From assembly GCA_015057365.1 (NCBI GenBank), contig SVEN01000011.1, positions 1 through 64,000 on the forward strand: a stretch of 64,000 nt of DNA. The letters are read 5' to 3'. The stretch is from Lachnospiraceae bacterium (GTDB lineage Bacteria > Bacillota > Clostridia > Lachnospirales > Lachnospiraceae). The position numbers and the translations under genes were made by a program. The notes beneath the pieces are model-generated. The model saw only the letters and a program-made list of their open reading frames with translations, was not told the DNA's origin and did no database searches. Of the stretch, positions 9,166-19,200 are shown piece by piece (position 1 is the first letter of the stretch; every line of letters begins with the position of its first letter).

Positions 9166-9176
9166 CGAAAGATACA

Positions 9177-9200
9177 AGGCTGTCGCTTTTGCGGCAGCCT
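9177..9200 (+). terminator. Hairpin after the GerMN-like gene
   Basis: AGGCTGTCGC (9177-9186) pairs with GCGGCAGCCT (9191-9200) around a TTTT loop, followed by ATCTGTTT. The same stem sequence recurs at 36421-36442 after the decarboxylase operon. The weak T run suggests incomplete termination. Confidence 0.55.
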
Positions 9201-9233
9201 ATCTGTTTAAAATACGAGATATAAGGAGTATAC

Positions 9234-10472
9234 ATGAGACGAATTATTGTCATCGGCGGAGGTGCTGCCGGCATGATGGCTGCAATTACGGCGGCGGAAG
9301 CGGGAGCAGACGTTGTGTTGCTTGAGAAAAACGAAAAGCTTGGGAAAAAGATATATATTACGGGGAAAGGCAGATGTAACGTGACAAATGCCTGTGATAC
9401 AGAGGAGTTATTCAAAAATGTGGTAACGAATCCGCGTTTTTTATACAGTGCCATGTATGCCTTTACCAATCTGCAGACCATGGATTTTTTTGAGGAAAGC
9501 GGAGTTCCGTTAAAGGTTGAGCGGGGAGAGCGTGTGTTTCCGATATCCGACAAGTCCTCGGATATTATTAACGGTTTGGCAAAGAGGTTAAAGCAGGCCG
9601 GTGTGTCGGTACGGTTCCATACGACGGTAAACAAGGTATGTGTGACCGACGGCTGTGTGACCGGTGTAGAGCTGCAAAACGGAGAACGGCTTTCTTGTGA
9701 TGCATGTATCGTTGCTACAGGAGGCCTTTCCTATGCATCTACCGGCTCTACCGGAGACGGGTATACCTTTGCAAAATTGTGCGGGCATACGGTGACGGAT
9801 TGCTATCCTTCGTTGGTCGCGTTAAAGATTGCGGAACCCTTTGCCAAGGAGTTGGAGGGGCTTTCCTTAAAAAATGTAGCCTTAAAGGCAATGCAGGGAA
9901 AAAAGGTATTGTATGACGGCTTCGGAGAATTGTTGTTTACCGCAGACGGTATCAGCGGACCTCTTGTACTCTCGGCCAGTGCCGTTGTGACGGATAAATT
10001 TGACAAAGGAGAAATTACGGTTTCTCTGGATTTGAAACCGGCGTTGTCAAAGGAGGAGCTGGACGCACGGATTTTGCGGGATTTTGAGGAAGCAAAGAAC
10101 AAACAGTTCAGAAATGCTCTCGATAAACTGTTGCCACAACGCCTGATTCGGGTTATAATCGGATTATGCGGGATTCCGGAGGATAAGCAGGTTAATTCCG
10201 TAACCAAGACGGAGCGGGCGACGCTGGTGGATGTATTAAAGGGCATGAAACTGCATATAAAAAAGACAGGCGGCTTTAACGAAGCTGTAATTACAAAGGG
10301 CGGAGTTTCCGTAAAGGAAGTGAATCCGTCCACCATGGAATCCAAGCTTACGAAGGAGCTGTATTTTGCCGGAGAAGTATTGGATGTGGATGCCCTTACC
10401 GGTGGGTATAATCTTCAGATTGCCTGGTCTACGGGATATTTGGCGGGAGTTTGCGCAGCAGAGGAAGCATAA
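9234..10472 (+). CDS. BaiN/HI0933-family NAD(P)/FAD-dependent oxidoreductase
   Basis: A 412-residue flavoprotein of the HI0933 family, which includes BaiN of bile-acid-dehydroxylating clostridia. The dinucleotide-binding motif GGGAAGMMA is at residues 8-16. The family-specific segment KKIYITGKGRCNVTN follows at about 40-54, and the C-terminus has the FAD-contacting AGEVLDVDALTGGYNLQIAWSTG region. The family is annotated as oxidoreductase from fold; the physiological substrate is generally unknown. In Clostridia it often precedes cmk and ispH, as here. A bile-acid role cannot be inferred from this sequence. Confidence 0.88.
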   Translation: MRRIIVIGGGAAGMMAAITAAEAGADVVLLEKNEKLGKKIYITGKGRCNVTNACDTEELFKNVVTNPRFLYSAMYAFTNLQTMDFFEESGVPLKVERGERVFPISDKSSDIINGLAKRLKQAGVSVRFHTTVNKVCVTDGCVTGVELQNGERLSCDACIVATGGLSYASTGSTGDGYTFAKLCGHTVTDCYPSLVALKIAEPFAKELEGLSLKNVALKAMQGKKVLYDGFGELLFTADGISGPLVLSASAVVTDKFDKGEITVSLDLKPALSKEELDARILRDFEEAKNKQFRNALDKLLPQRLIRVIIGLCGIPEDKQVNSVTKTERATLVDVLKGMKLHIKKTGGFNEAVITKGGVSVKEVNPSTMESKLTKELYFAGEVLDVDALTGGYNLQIAWSTGYLAGVCAAEEA

Positions 10473-10544
10473 GTTACCGGAATGCGAGGAAAGTTTTTAC
10501 GACAAGAAAATAAACAGAGTGCTTCGGCACGGGAAGGATGAACT

Positions 10545-11216
10545 ATGGGATATTTCAGTATTGCGCTTGACGGACCGGCAGGAGCCGGAAAGAGTACGGT
10601 GGCAAAGAAGCTGGCGACAAAGTTAGGGTATATTTATGTGGATACGGGAGCAATGTACCGTGCCATGGCGCTTCATTTTATCAGAAACGGTATTTCTGCG
10701 GAGGACAGTGGGGCAATCGAGGCTGCCTGTGAGACTGCGGATGTGACCATAACGCATCAAAACGGAGAGCAAGTGGTATTATTAAACGGTGAGAATGTAA
10801 ACGGTCTCATTCGTACGGAGGAAGTCAGTCAGATGGCCAGCATTTCTTCCGCAAACAAGCAGGTGCGTTTGAAGATGGTGGAGCTGCAGCGTCAGCTTGC
10901 AAAGCAGGAAAATGTAGTCATGGACGGTAGAGACATCGGTTCTTATGTGCTTCCGGATGCCAATGTAAAGGTGTTTTTAACCGCAAGCGTAGAAGTGCGT
11001 GCAAAACGCCGTTACGATGAGCAGATTGCTAAGGGAATGGAATGCAGTCTTGCGGAAATCGAAGAAAATATCAGAGAGAGAGACTACCGAGATTCCCATC
11101 GCGAATTCGCACCGCTGGTACAGGCCGAGGATGCGGTTCTTATGGATAATTCCGATATGACAATCGAGGAAAACGTAGAGAAGCTTTATGAAATGTGCAT
11201 GAGTGCGCAAAATTAA
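10545..11216 (+). CDS. cmk: Cytidylate kinase
   Basis: Phosphorylates CMP and dCMP to the diphosphates using ATP. The 223-residue protein has the P-loop GPAGAGKST at residues 9-17, the YVDTGAMYRAMAL motif that binds the nucleotide base, and the MDGRDIGSYVLPDA segment. The ATG at 10545 follows GGAAGGATG. It sits between the BaiN-family gene and the ispH-S1 fusion, a frequent clostridial order. Confidence 0.96.
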   Translation: MGYFSIALDGPAGAGKSTVAKKLATKLGYIYVDTGAMYRAMALHFIRNGISAEDSGAIEAACETADVTITHQNGEQVVLLNGENVNGLIRTEEVSQMASISSANKQVRLKMVELQRQLAKQENVVMDGRDIGSYVLPDANVKVFLTASVEVRAKRRYDEQIAKGMECSLAEIEENIRERDYRDSHREFAPLVQAEDAVLMDNSDMTIEENVEKLYEMCMSAQN

Positions 11217-11260
11217 ACGCAGGAGATTTCGAGCAGACGCTTCGAAAACGGGACAATAAG

Positions 11261-13204
11261 ATGGAAATCAATGTAGCAAAGACCGCAGGATTCTGTTTCG
11301 GCGTACGACGTGCCGTAGAACAGGTGGAAGAACAGATTAAGCAAGGGAAAAAGGTATACACCTACGGACCGATTATTCATAACGAAGAAGTGGTCCGGGA
11401 CTTTGAGCAAAAAGGGGTTTGTATTTTATATCCGGAGGATGCATGGGAAACCGTGGAAAAGGGTACAATAGTAATACGTTCCCACGGAGTGACCAGAGAG
11501 GAACAGGAGAAAATGGTTTCCTGCGGATTTGATGTGGTGGATGCCACCTGTCCTTTTGTGAAGAAGATTCACAAAATTGCGGAGGAGCAAAGTCGGGCAG
11601 GGCGGAGCATCGTCATTATCGGGGATGAGACCCATCCGGAGGTTATCGGCATTAAGGGCTGGGCAACCGGAACGGTGTTTATTGTAGATTCTGCGGAAAA
11701 ACTTGAAAAAATGAACATTCCGGAGACGGAAAAACTATGTATCGTAGCGCAAACGACATTTAATTACAAGAAATTTCAAGAATTAGTTGAAATTTTTGAA
11801 AAAAAGCGGTATGATATAATTGTTCTGAATACGATATGCAATGCAACTCAGGAACGACAGTCGGAAGCGGCACGATTGGCAGCTATGTCGGAGGCGATGA
11901 TTGTGATCGGCGGAAAGCAAAGTTCCAACACGAAGAAGTTGTATGAAATCGCAAAGAACGCATGTGGAAATACTTACTATATACAGAAACTCGATGACCT
12001 GGATTTAAGTCAGTTTAAATCTTTTCGTTGCGTAGGTATTACAGCGGGGGCTTCCACCCCAAATAATATTATCAAGGAGGTTCAGAAAATCATGTCTGAA
12101 ATGAGTTTTGACCAATTATTGGAGGAGTCTTTAAAGACAATACACAACGGAGAGGTAGTCGAGGGCACTGTGATTCGCGTTAAAGAAGACGAAATCGTCT
12201 TGAACATAGGCTATAAGGCTGACGGTATTATTACCAGAAGCGAATATACCAACACTCCGAATGTGGACTTAACCACTCTGGTTAAGGAAGGTGACACCAT
12301 GCAGGCTAAGGTTCTTAAGGTAAACGACGGAGAGGGTCAGGTTCTCCTTACCTACAAGAGACTTGCTGCAGAGAAGGGCAACAAGAAGCTTGAAGAAGCA
12401 TTCAACAACAAGGAAGTTCTTACTGCAACCGTTTCTGCTGTTTTGGAAGGCGGCTTAAGCGTTGTGATTGACGAAGCAAGAATTTTCATTCCGGCAAGCC
12501 TTGTATCCGACACCTATGAGAAGGATTTAAGCAAGTACAAGGATCAGGAGATTGAGTTCGTAATCAGCGAGTTCAATCCGCGCAGAAGAAGAATTATCGG
12601 TGATCGTAAGCAGTTACTCGTTGCTAAGAAGGCTGAGCTTCAGAAGGAGCTTTTTGCAAGAATCCAGATCGGTGACGTAGTAGAAGGCAAGGTTAAGAAT
12701 GTAACCGAGTTCGGTGCTTTCATCGACCTTGGCGGCGTAGACGGTTTACTTCACATCTCCGAGATGTCCTGGGGCAGAATCGAGAGCCCGAAGAAGGTAT
12801 TCAAGGTTGGTGATACCGTAAAGGCATTCATTAAGGATATTCAGGGCGAGAAGGTTGCTCTTTCCATGAAGTTCCCGGATCAGAATCCGTGGGCTGACGC
12901 AGAAGAGAAGTTTGCAGTAGGCAACATCGTTACCGGTAAGGTAGCAAGAATGACCGATTTCGGTGCATTCGTTGAGCTTGTTCCGGGCGTTGACGCATTA
13001 CTTCATGTTTCCCAGATCGCAAGAGAGCACATTGAGAAGCCGGCTGACGTATTAAAGGTTGGTCAGGAAATCGAAGCAAAGATTGTTGACTTCAATCTTG
13101 ACGACAAGAAGATCAGCTTGAGCGTAAAGGCTTTACTTGCTCCGGTTGAGGAAGAAGCAGCAGAAGAAGTTGCGGAAGCTGAAGAAGCTGCGGATGCAGA
13201 ATAA
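11261..13204 (+). CDS. ispH: 4-hydroxy-3-methylbut-2-enyl diphosphate reductase / S1 RNA-binding fusion
   Basis: A 647-residue fusion. Residues about 1-280 are IspH, the Fe-S enzyme of the last non-mevalonate isoprenoid step, with the cluster cysteine in GFCFGVRRAV, DATCPFVKK, and the third in the NTICNATQ segment. Residues about 300-630 hold four S1 repeats resembling ribosomal protein S1, two with FGAF and LLHIS/LLHVS motifs, and then a Glu/Ala tail. Start 11261 (MEINVAKTAG) is chosen by family alignment; the longer reading from 11195 overlaps cmk, and no strong ribosome site is adjacent. IspH-S1 fusions are known in Clostridia. dxr, ispG and uppS of the same pathway lie at 48-54 kb. Codon use changes sharply at the domain junction. 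Confidence 0.95.
   Translation: MEINVAKTAGFCFGVRRAVEQVEEQIKQGKKVYTYGPIIHNEEVVRDFEQKGVCILYPEDAWETVEKGTIVIRSHGVTREEQEKMVSCGFDVVDATCPFVKKIHKIAEEQSRAGRSIVIIGDETHPEVIGIKGWATGTVFIVDSAEKLEKMNIPETEKLCIVAQTTFNYKKFQELVEIFEKKRYDIIVLNTICNATQERQSEAARLAAMSEAMIVIGGKQSSNTKKLYEIAKNACGNTYYIQKLDDLDLSQFKSFRCVGITAGASTPNNIIKEVQKIMSEMSFDQLLEESLKTIHNGEVVEGTVIRVKEDEIVLNIGYKADGIITRSEYTNTPNVDLTTLVKEGDTMQAKVLKVNDGEGQVLLTYKRLAAEKGNKKLEEAFNNKEVLTATVSAVLEGGLSVVIDEARIFIPASLVSDTYEKDLSKYKDQEIEFVISEFNPRRRRIIGDRKQLLVAKKAELQKELFARIQIGDVVEGKVKNVTEFGAFIDLGGVDGLLHISEMSWGRIESPKKVFKVGDTVKAFIKDIQGEKVALSMKFPDQNPWADAEEKFAVGNIVTGKVARMTDFGAFVELVPGVDALLHVSQIAREHIEKPADVLKVGQEIEAKIVDFNLDDKKISLSVKALLAPVEEEAAEEVAEAEEAADAE
12074..12094 (+). promoter_or_regulatory. 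Internal ribosome-binding site and start codon within ispH-S1
   Basis: AAGGAGG at 12074-12080 is followed 11 bases later by an in-frame ATG at 12092 (Met278 of the fusion), beginning MSEMSFDQLLEES, which looks like a natural S1 N-terminus. Translation from here would give a free S1-domain protein of about 370 residues (12092-13204). A second in-frame ATG is at 12101. Confidence 0.55.
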
Positions 13205-13223
13205 TATCTCGTAAGAGAAATAA

Positions 13224-13256
13224 GAGCGCCTCGATTGCCTTTGGGAGTCGGGGCGT
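13224..13256 (+). terminator. Possible weak terminator after ispH-S1
   Basis: An 8-bp stem (CGCCTCGA with TCGGGGCG, one G-T pair) around a 13-base loop follows the fusion gene. It has only TTCCCT after it, so termination would be partial. Confidence 0.4.
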
Positions 13257-13315
13257 TCCCTATATCCGGATGAGTGATTTACCGGAGATGAAAGAAATCG
13301 CATGGAGGGTTACAG

Positions 13316-14089
13316 ATGGATAATTACGAACAGTTTAAAAAAGATGTATTTCAACTGACGAAAATCGACTTAAATGCGTATAAAGAGCGCCAGATGAAGC
13401 GCAGAATCGATGCTTTGATCGCAAAACACAAGATTACTACCTATTCCGCATACGTACAGCTGATAAAGAACGATAAGGAACGTTTTGACGAGTTTGTCAA
13501 TTACCTTACCATCAACGTATCGGAGTTTTATCGGAACCCGGAATTATGGAAAGTTATGGAGAAGGAGATTATGCCGGTGATTTTCGAAAAGACGAAATCG
13601 CCGAAGATTTGGAGTGCGGCATGTTCCACGGGAGATGAGCCGTATTCTCTTGTGATGATGTTAAATCAGTTTCTCCCTCTCTCTCAGATACATATTATTG
13701 CCACAGATATTGACAAACAGGTGCTTGATAAAGCCCGTATGGGACTCTACAACGACAAGAGTTTAAAGGGGCTTCCGCCGGAGTTTTTAAAGAAGTATTT
13801 TACCCAGGTAAACGACCATAATTATCAGATTAATGCGGATGTAAAAAAATGTGTGGAGTTTAAAGAACACAATTTATTAAAAGACCCGTATCCTACAGCC
13901 TGTGATTTGATTGTTTGCCGTAATGTATTGATTTACTTTACGGAGGAGGCAAAGGATGATATTTACAAGAAATTTAATGACTCCCTGCGCCCGGAGGGCT
14001 TTCTGTTTGTAGGTTCTACGGAGCAGATTATCCAGCCGGCTGCTTTAGGCTATAAAACCTATCGTTCTTTCTTTTACCGGAAAGCGTAA
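13316..14089 (+). CDS. cheR: CheR-type protein-glutamate O-methyltransferase
   Basis: SAM-dependent methyltransferase of the chemotaxis CheR family, which methylates receptor glutamates. The 257-residue product has the all-helical CheR N-domain (about 1-65, with the NVSEFYRNPELW segment at its end) and the catalytic Rossmann domain with SACSTGDEPYSL (SAM-binding), IIATDIDKQVLDKAR and CRNVLIYF. It is a full-length, tetratricopeptide-free form. GGAGGGTTACAG precedes the ATG. No receptor, CheA, CheB or flagellar gene is adjacent; the neighbours are lipid and translation genes. Confidence 0.92.
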   Translation: MDNYEQFKKDVFQLTKIDLNAYKERQMKRRIDALIAKHKITTYSAYVQLIKNDKERFDEFVNYLTINVSEFYRNPELWKVMEKEIMPVIFEKTKSPKIWSAACSTGDEPYSLVMMLNQFLPLSQIHIIATDIDKQVLDKARMGLYNDKSLKGLPPEFLKKYFTQVNDHNYQINADVKKCVEFKEHNLLKDPYPTACDLIVCRNVLIYFTEEAKDDIYKKFNDSLRPEGFLFVGSTEQIIQPAALGYKTYRSFFYRKA

Positions 14090-14105
14090 TTTTTTCAAAT
14101 TTCTG

Positions 14106-14134
14106 TTGATTTTTAAAGAGAGATTTAGTATAGT
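14106..14134 (+). promoter_or_regulatory. Sigma-A promoter for plsX-acpP-rnc-smc-ftsY
   Basis: TTGATT (14106-14111), a 17-bp spacer and TATAGT (14129-14134), just after the cheR stop and about 30 bases before the plsX start. Confidence 0.65.
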
Positions 14135-14166
14135 GATTTATAGATATGAAAGGAGTATTCGGTAGG

Positions 14167-15180
14167 ATGCAGACAATGGTAAAAGTTGCCGTGGATGCCA
14201 TGGGCGGAGACAACGCTCCGGCAGAGGTGATAAAGGGGTCTGTTCGTGCTGTAAACGAGGATAATCGGATTCATGTCGTTTTAGTGGGCAAGGAAGCGGT
14301 TATCCAGGAACAGTTACAACAGTATACTTATGATAAGGAACGAATTACCGTGGTACATGCCGAGGAAGAGATTACCAATGAAGAGGCGCCGGTTATGGCG
14401 GTGCGTCGGAAAAAGGATTCTTCCATTGTAAAGGCAATGACTCTGGTAAAGAATAACGAAGCGGATGCTTTTGTATCTGCGGGAAGCACCGGAGCGGTAT
14501 TGGTAGGAGCCCAGCTCATCGTGGGCAGACTTCCCGGCGTGGAACGTCCGCCGCTGGCACCGTTACTTCCGACAGCAAAAGGAGTAACTCTTCTGATTGA
14601 CTGCGGAGCCAATGTAGATGCACGTTCGTCTCATTTGGTGCAGTTTGCGAAGATGGGTTCCGTCTATATGGAGCATGTCATCGGTATCAAGAATCCTCGC
14701 GTGGCGATTGTGAATATCGGAGCCGAGGAGGAGAAGGGAAATGCTTTGGTAAAGGAGACGTTCCCGTTACTTAAGAATTGTAACGAGATTAATTTCATCG
14801 GCAGTATCGAAGCAAGAGAGATTCCGGCGGGCTATGCGGATGTAGTGGTATGCGAAGCATTTGTCGGTAATGTTATCTTGAAGCTGTACGAGGGTATGGC
14901 AAAGACCTTAATCGGCAAGATTAAGGAGGGCATGATGAGTACTTTCCGCAGTAAGCTTGGTGCGCTTCTGGTAAAACCGGCATTAAAGGAGACCTTAAAG
15001 GATTTGGATTCCTCTCAGTTCGGCGGTGCGCCGATGTTAGGCTTAAAGGGCCTGGTAGTTAAGAGTCACGGCAATTCCAAGTCGGATGAGATAAAGAACT
15101 CTATTTTGCAGTGTATTTCATTTAAGGAGCAGAACATTAACGAAAGAATCAAAGACAGTATTTCAGTAAATGAAGCATAG
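14167..15180 (+). CDS. plsX: Phosphate acyltransferase PlsX
   Basis: Peripheral membrane enzyme that turns acyl-ACP into acyl-phosphate for phospholipid synthesis. The 337-residue product starts MQTMVKVAVDAMGGDNAP and contains the SAGSTGAVLVGA and GANVDARSSHLVQFAKMG segments typical of PlsX. AGGAG at 14151-14155 is 11 bases before the ATG at 14167; ATG 14176 (MVKVAV) and ATG 14146 are alternatives. acpP starts 15 bases after the stop, matching the plsX-acpP-rnc order of Firmicutes. Confidence 0.94.
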   Translation: MQTMVKVAVDAMGGDNAPAEVIKGSVRAVNEDNRIHVVLVGKEAVIQEQLQQYTYDKERITVVHAEEEITNEEAPVMAVRRKKDSSIVKAMTLVKNNEADAFVSAGSTGAVLVGAQLIVGRLPGVERPPLAPLLPTAKGVTLLIDCGANVDARSSHLVQFAKMGSVYMEHVIGIKNPRVAIVNIGAEEEKGNALVKETFPLLKNCNEINFIGSIEAREIPAGYADVVVCEAFVGNVILKLYEGMAKTLIGKIKEGMMSTFRSKLGALLVKPALKETLKDLDSSQFGGAPMLGLKGLVVKSHGNSKSDEIKNSILQCISFKEQNINERIKDSISVNEA

Positions 15181-15195
15181 AAAGGAGATAGAATC

Positions 15196-15426
15196 ATGGA
15201 ATTCGAGAAATTACAGAAAATAATCAGCGAGGTATTAAATGTAGATGCAGAGGAAATTACATTGGAGACTACGTTCGTAGATGACCTTGGCGCTGATTCG
15301 TTAGATGTATTTCAGATTCTGATGGGCATCGAAGAGGAGTTTGATATCGAAATCGCAAACGAGGCCGCAGAGGGTATTGTTACCGTTGCGGACGCAGTTG
15401 AGCAGATTAAGAGTGCACTGAATTAG
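15196..15426 (+). CDS. acpP: Acyl carrier protein
   Basis: A 76-residue acidic acyl carrier protein for fatty-acid synthesis. The phosphopantetheine-attachment motif GADSLD is centred on the serine near residue 36. Helix-rich sequence and length match AcpP. AAAGGAG precedes the ATG. It is flanked by plsX and rnc, whose products use acyl-ACP and process RNA respectively. Confidence 0.96.
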   Translation: MEFEKLQKIISEVLNVDAEEITLETTFVDDLGADSLDVFQILMGIEEEFDIEIANEAAEGIVTVADAVEQIKSALN

Positions 15427-15447
15427 GATTGCACCGATAGAAATTAC

Positions 15448-15467
15448 GGGGTGTCGCCACGACACCC
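15448..15467 (+). terminator. Hairpin between acpP and rnc
   Basis: GGGTGTCG (15449-15456) pairs with CGACACCC (15460-15467) across a CCA loop. It is followed by a loose T-rich stretch (TTGTTCATTTGTT). Partial termination here would raise acpP relative to rnc and smc. Confidence 0.6.
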
Positions 15468-15524
15468 TTGTTCATTTGTTACGCGATATGTATGCAATGA
15501 ATACGCGGGAAAGGAGGTTTTTTG

Positions 15525-16256
15525 ATGGTGACGGAAGAGAATAAGTTAATGGAGTTGCAACGACGACTGGGCTACCGGTTTTTAAAGGAAGAACTGTTAG
15601 GTCATGCCTTGACTCACAGCTCCTATGCCAACGAGCATCATTTAAAGAGGGAAGGCAATAATGAGCGTCTGGAGTTTTTGGGAGACGCAGTACTTGAGAT
15701 GATTTCCAGCGAAAACCTTTATAAGAATCATCCGCAGATGCCGGAGGGGGAGCTTACGAAGCTTCGTGCCAGTCTGGTGTGTGAACCGTCTCTGGCTCAG
15801 TGTGCCAAGAAAATTGATCTCGGAAGCTTTTTGTTGCTCGGCAAAGGCGAAGAGACCACCGGCGGAAGGGAACGCAGTTCCATATTATCCGATGCTTTTG
15901 AGGCAGTAATCGGTGCGATTTATTTAGATGGTGGCTTTACTAATGCGAAAGAGTTTGTGGAGCGTACGGTGTTGTCCGATGTGGAGAACCGGAAGCTCTT
16001 TTGTGATAGTAAGACCATCTTACAGGAATTGATTCAAAGCGGGCATAAAGGGACTCTGTCCTATCGCCTGATTTCCGAGACGGGACCGGAGCATATGAAA
16101 CGGTTTACGGTGTGCGCCTGCCTGGATGAAACCGTGCTGGCAGAAGGAGAAGGAAAGACGAAGAAGGCGGCAGAGCAGGAGGCGGCTTACCGCAGTATAT
16201 TAAAATTGCGGGGAGAGGCTAAAGACAAAAGAACGGGAGACGGTGTATGTATTTAA
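15525..16256 (+). CDS. rnc: Ribonuclease III
   Basis: Double-strand-specific endoribonuclease for rRNA and mRNA processing. The 243-residue protein has the catalytic signature NERLEFLGDAVLEM at about residues 40-53, the second acidic cluster DAFEAVIGAIYLD, and a C-terminal double-stranded-RNA-binding domain (about 155-230). The ATG at 15525 follows AAGGAGG; a TTG at 15522 is in frame but less likely. Its 3' end overlaps smc by 10 bases, indicating translational coupling. Confidence 0.96.
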   Translation: MVTEENKLMELQRRLGYRFLKEELLGHALTHSSYANEHHLKREGNNERLEFLGDAVLEMISSENLYKNHPQMPEGELTKLRASLVCEPSLAQCAKKIDLGSFLLLGKGEETTGGRERSSILSDAFEAVIGAIYLDGGFTNAKEFVERTVLSDVENRKLFCDSKTILQELIQSGHKGTLSYRLISETGPEHMKRFTVCACLDETVLAEGEGKTKKAAEQEAAYRSILKLRGEAKDKRTGDGVCI

Positions 16257-19200
16257 AAAGTATTGAGGTTCAGGGCTTTAAGTCCTTCGCCAATAAAATA
16301 TTGTTTGAGTTTCATGACGGTATTACGGGTATCGTTGGACCGAACGGTTCCGGTAAGAGTAACGTTGCCGATGCGGTGCGTTGGGTTCTGGGTGAACAGA
16401 GTGCGAAGCAGTTGCGAGGCAGTTCCATGCAGGACGTTATTTTTGCGGGAACCCAGATGCGTAAGCCGCAAGGCTATGCGTACGTAGCCATTACCTTAGA
16501 TAATTCCGACCATAAGCTTCCCATTGAGTACGATGAAGTAACGGTAGCCAGACGTGTGTATCGTTCCGGTGAGAGTGAGTACCTGATGAACGGCAACAAT
16601 TGTCGTTTGCGTGATGTACAGGAGCTGTTTTTGGATACCGGTATCGGTAAGGAAGGCTATTCTATTATCGGTCAGGGTCAGATTGATAAGATTTTAAGCG
16701 GTAAGCCGGAGGAGCGTCGTGAGCTCTTTGATGAGGCTGCCGGTATTGTAAAGTATAAAAAGCGTAAAGCAGCTGCGGAAAAGCAGTTGGAGGAGGAGAA
16801 GTTAAACCTCTCCCGTATTACCGATATTTTATCGGAAATCGAGAAGCAGCTGGGACCGTTAGAGAAGCAACAGACTGCGGCAAGAGAGTATTTGCGCTTA
16901 AAGGATGAGTTAAAGCAGGTAGAAGTAAATGCGTTCTTATTAGAGCAGGAAAAGCAGGAAGCGGTTGAGAAAGACCTGGATGAGAAGCTATCTATTGTCC
17001 GGAATGACTTTAACGAGACCTCTGCGGAGTATGAAAGCAGTAAGGAAGACTACGAACGTTTGGAGCAGGAGTCCGAGGCGTTAACGGAGCTTCTTGCGGA
17101 CAATGCGGCGCGTAAAAACGAACTGCAGCTGGATATCCAGAAGAATGAGAGCGAAATCAAGCTTTTGATGGAGCAGATTGCTACGATTCGTGTGGGTGAG
17201 ACTCATGTGAAAGAACGTAAAAGCGTGGTAGAAAAGGAACGGGAGGAAAAGCACAACGAACTGGCCCGTTACAAGAAAGAAAAGTCCGATGTGGACCAAA
17301 AGCTTTATAAGTTAGAGGATACGAAGGAAGAGGCAGACAGAGAGCTTGAGGAAATCAGAGAGCGTATCAACGGGTATGCAAATGAGCTAGAGAACCGTAA
17401 TGCGGATGTGTATCGTCTTCTTTCCGAAAACGGTACCATTAATACCAATGTACAGCGTTACCGGACGATTAAGGAGCAGAATCAGATAAAGAAGGCGACG
17501 TTGACCCAGAAGGTGCTTAAGAACGAAACCGACAAGTCCGCGGCAGAGTCTGCGGTGGAAGAAGGCAGAAAGAAGTTAGAAGCGATTTCCGACAAGATTT
17601 CCGAGCGTTTGTCCGGAAATCGTGCGGATGAGGCGGAACTGACTAAGATTCGTGAGGAATTAAACCGTATTCGCGAAAACTATGAACAGACCCAGAGAGA
17701 ATGTATCCGTGAGCAGTCCAGAGCAGAGTCTCTCCGGAATATTTCCGAGCGTTACGACGGCTATGGCGGCGGTATCCGACGTGTCATGGAGCAGAAGGAC
17801 AGAGAGCCGGGGATTATCGGTGTCGTTGCGGATATTTTTGAAGTGGAAAAGCAGTATGAAACGGCCATTGAGACGGCGCTGGGAGGCAACATCCAGAATA
17901 TTGTTACCGATACGGAAGCTACGGCAAAGCGCATGGTACAATTCTTAAAGCAGAACAAGGCCGGAAGAGCTACGTTTTTACCGTTGGATGCGGTAAAGGA
18001 ACGTGGAGGTGCTTCCGAGGATGTGCGGAAGGAACGCGGTGTCATCGGTTATGCGGCTGATTTGGTAGATACAGAGGCACGTTTTCAGTCTGTGATTAAC
18101 TTCTTGCTTGGCAGAATTGTGGTGGCAGACACCATTGATAATGCATTACAGTTAGCAAAGAAATATAAATACAGTCTTCGAATCGTTACTTTAGAGGGAG
18201 AGCAGTTAAATCCGGGCGGTTCCATTTCCGGTGGTGCCTATAAGAATGCAAGTAATCTTTTGGGACGCCGTCGAGAGGTGGATGAGGCACAAAAGCGTGT
18301 CGAAGAGCTGGGCGAGCGTTTGGCTTCCATGGAGGAACGCAGAAACACCCTTCGTATTTCCCGCGAGGAGATCAGCAAGCGGTTAGAGGAGTCCAAGGCG
18401 GCTCTTCAGGAGGAGTTTTTACAGCAGAATACCGCGAAGCTGGAGCTTGACCGCATTGAAGCGGAGGCACAGGAACATATTTCTTCCTACGACGAGATTC
18501 ATAAAGAGCTTATGGAAATCGAAATACAGGAGAAGGAGCTTACCGAGAACATCGAAAAGATGGAGCAGGCCCTTCGGGAAAACGAAGAAGACAGCAAGCG
18601 TAATGATGTTTGTATCGAGGAATGTGCCCACCATTTGGAGGAAGAACGCCGTTTAGAGCAGTATGCCTTAGAAAAGGGCGAAAGCCTTCGTATGGAGCTT
18701 GGTACCGTAAAACAGAGCAGTCATTATTTGGAGGAAAATATTGCCCGTATCGAGGGTGAGCTTGCAAAACTTGCCGGTGAGGAAAGCCAGTTGAGCGATG
18801 AAGGTGCGGGAGCTGTGGATGCGGTAACCGAGAAGGAGAACCTTATCGAACGGACCAGACATGAAATCGAGACCTTATATAAGTTGTGCGGCGGTATCGA
18901 AAAAGAAGCAGAGGATATTACGAAGCGTCGTGAAGAGGCTACCGCAAAGCATAAGGGCTTGTTTGCAAAACGTGAGACTTTGGCGGAGCGTAAGGCAGAG
19001 CTTGATAAGGAGCTGTTCCGTTTGACCGATAAAAAGGAGAAACTGAAGGAACAGATTGAAGCACAGTGTGCTTATATGTGGGATGAGTACGAGATGACCT
19101 TGTCCGATGCGGCGGAGTTAAAGAGCGATGAATTCGTCAGTTTGCAGCAGGCAAAGAAAATGACCCAGGAACTAAAGAATAAGATTAAAGGTCTGGGTTC

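Noticed and set aside
9234-10472. Bile-acid dehydroxylation gene (baiN)
   Set aside because: The family match is broad and no other bai gene is present; it is kept as a generic HI0933-family flavoprotein.
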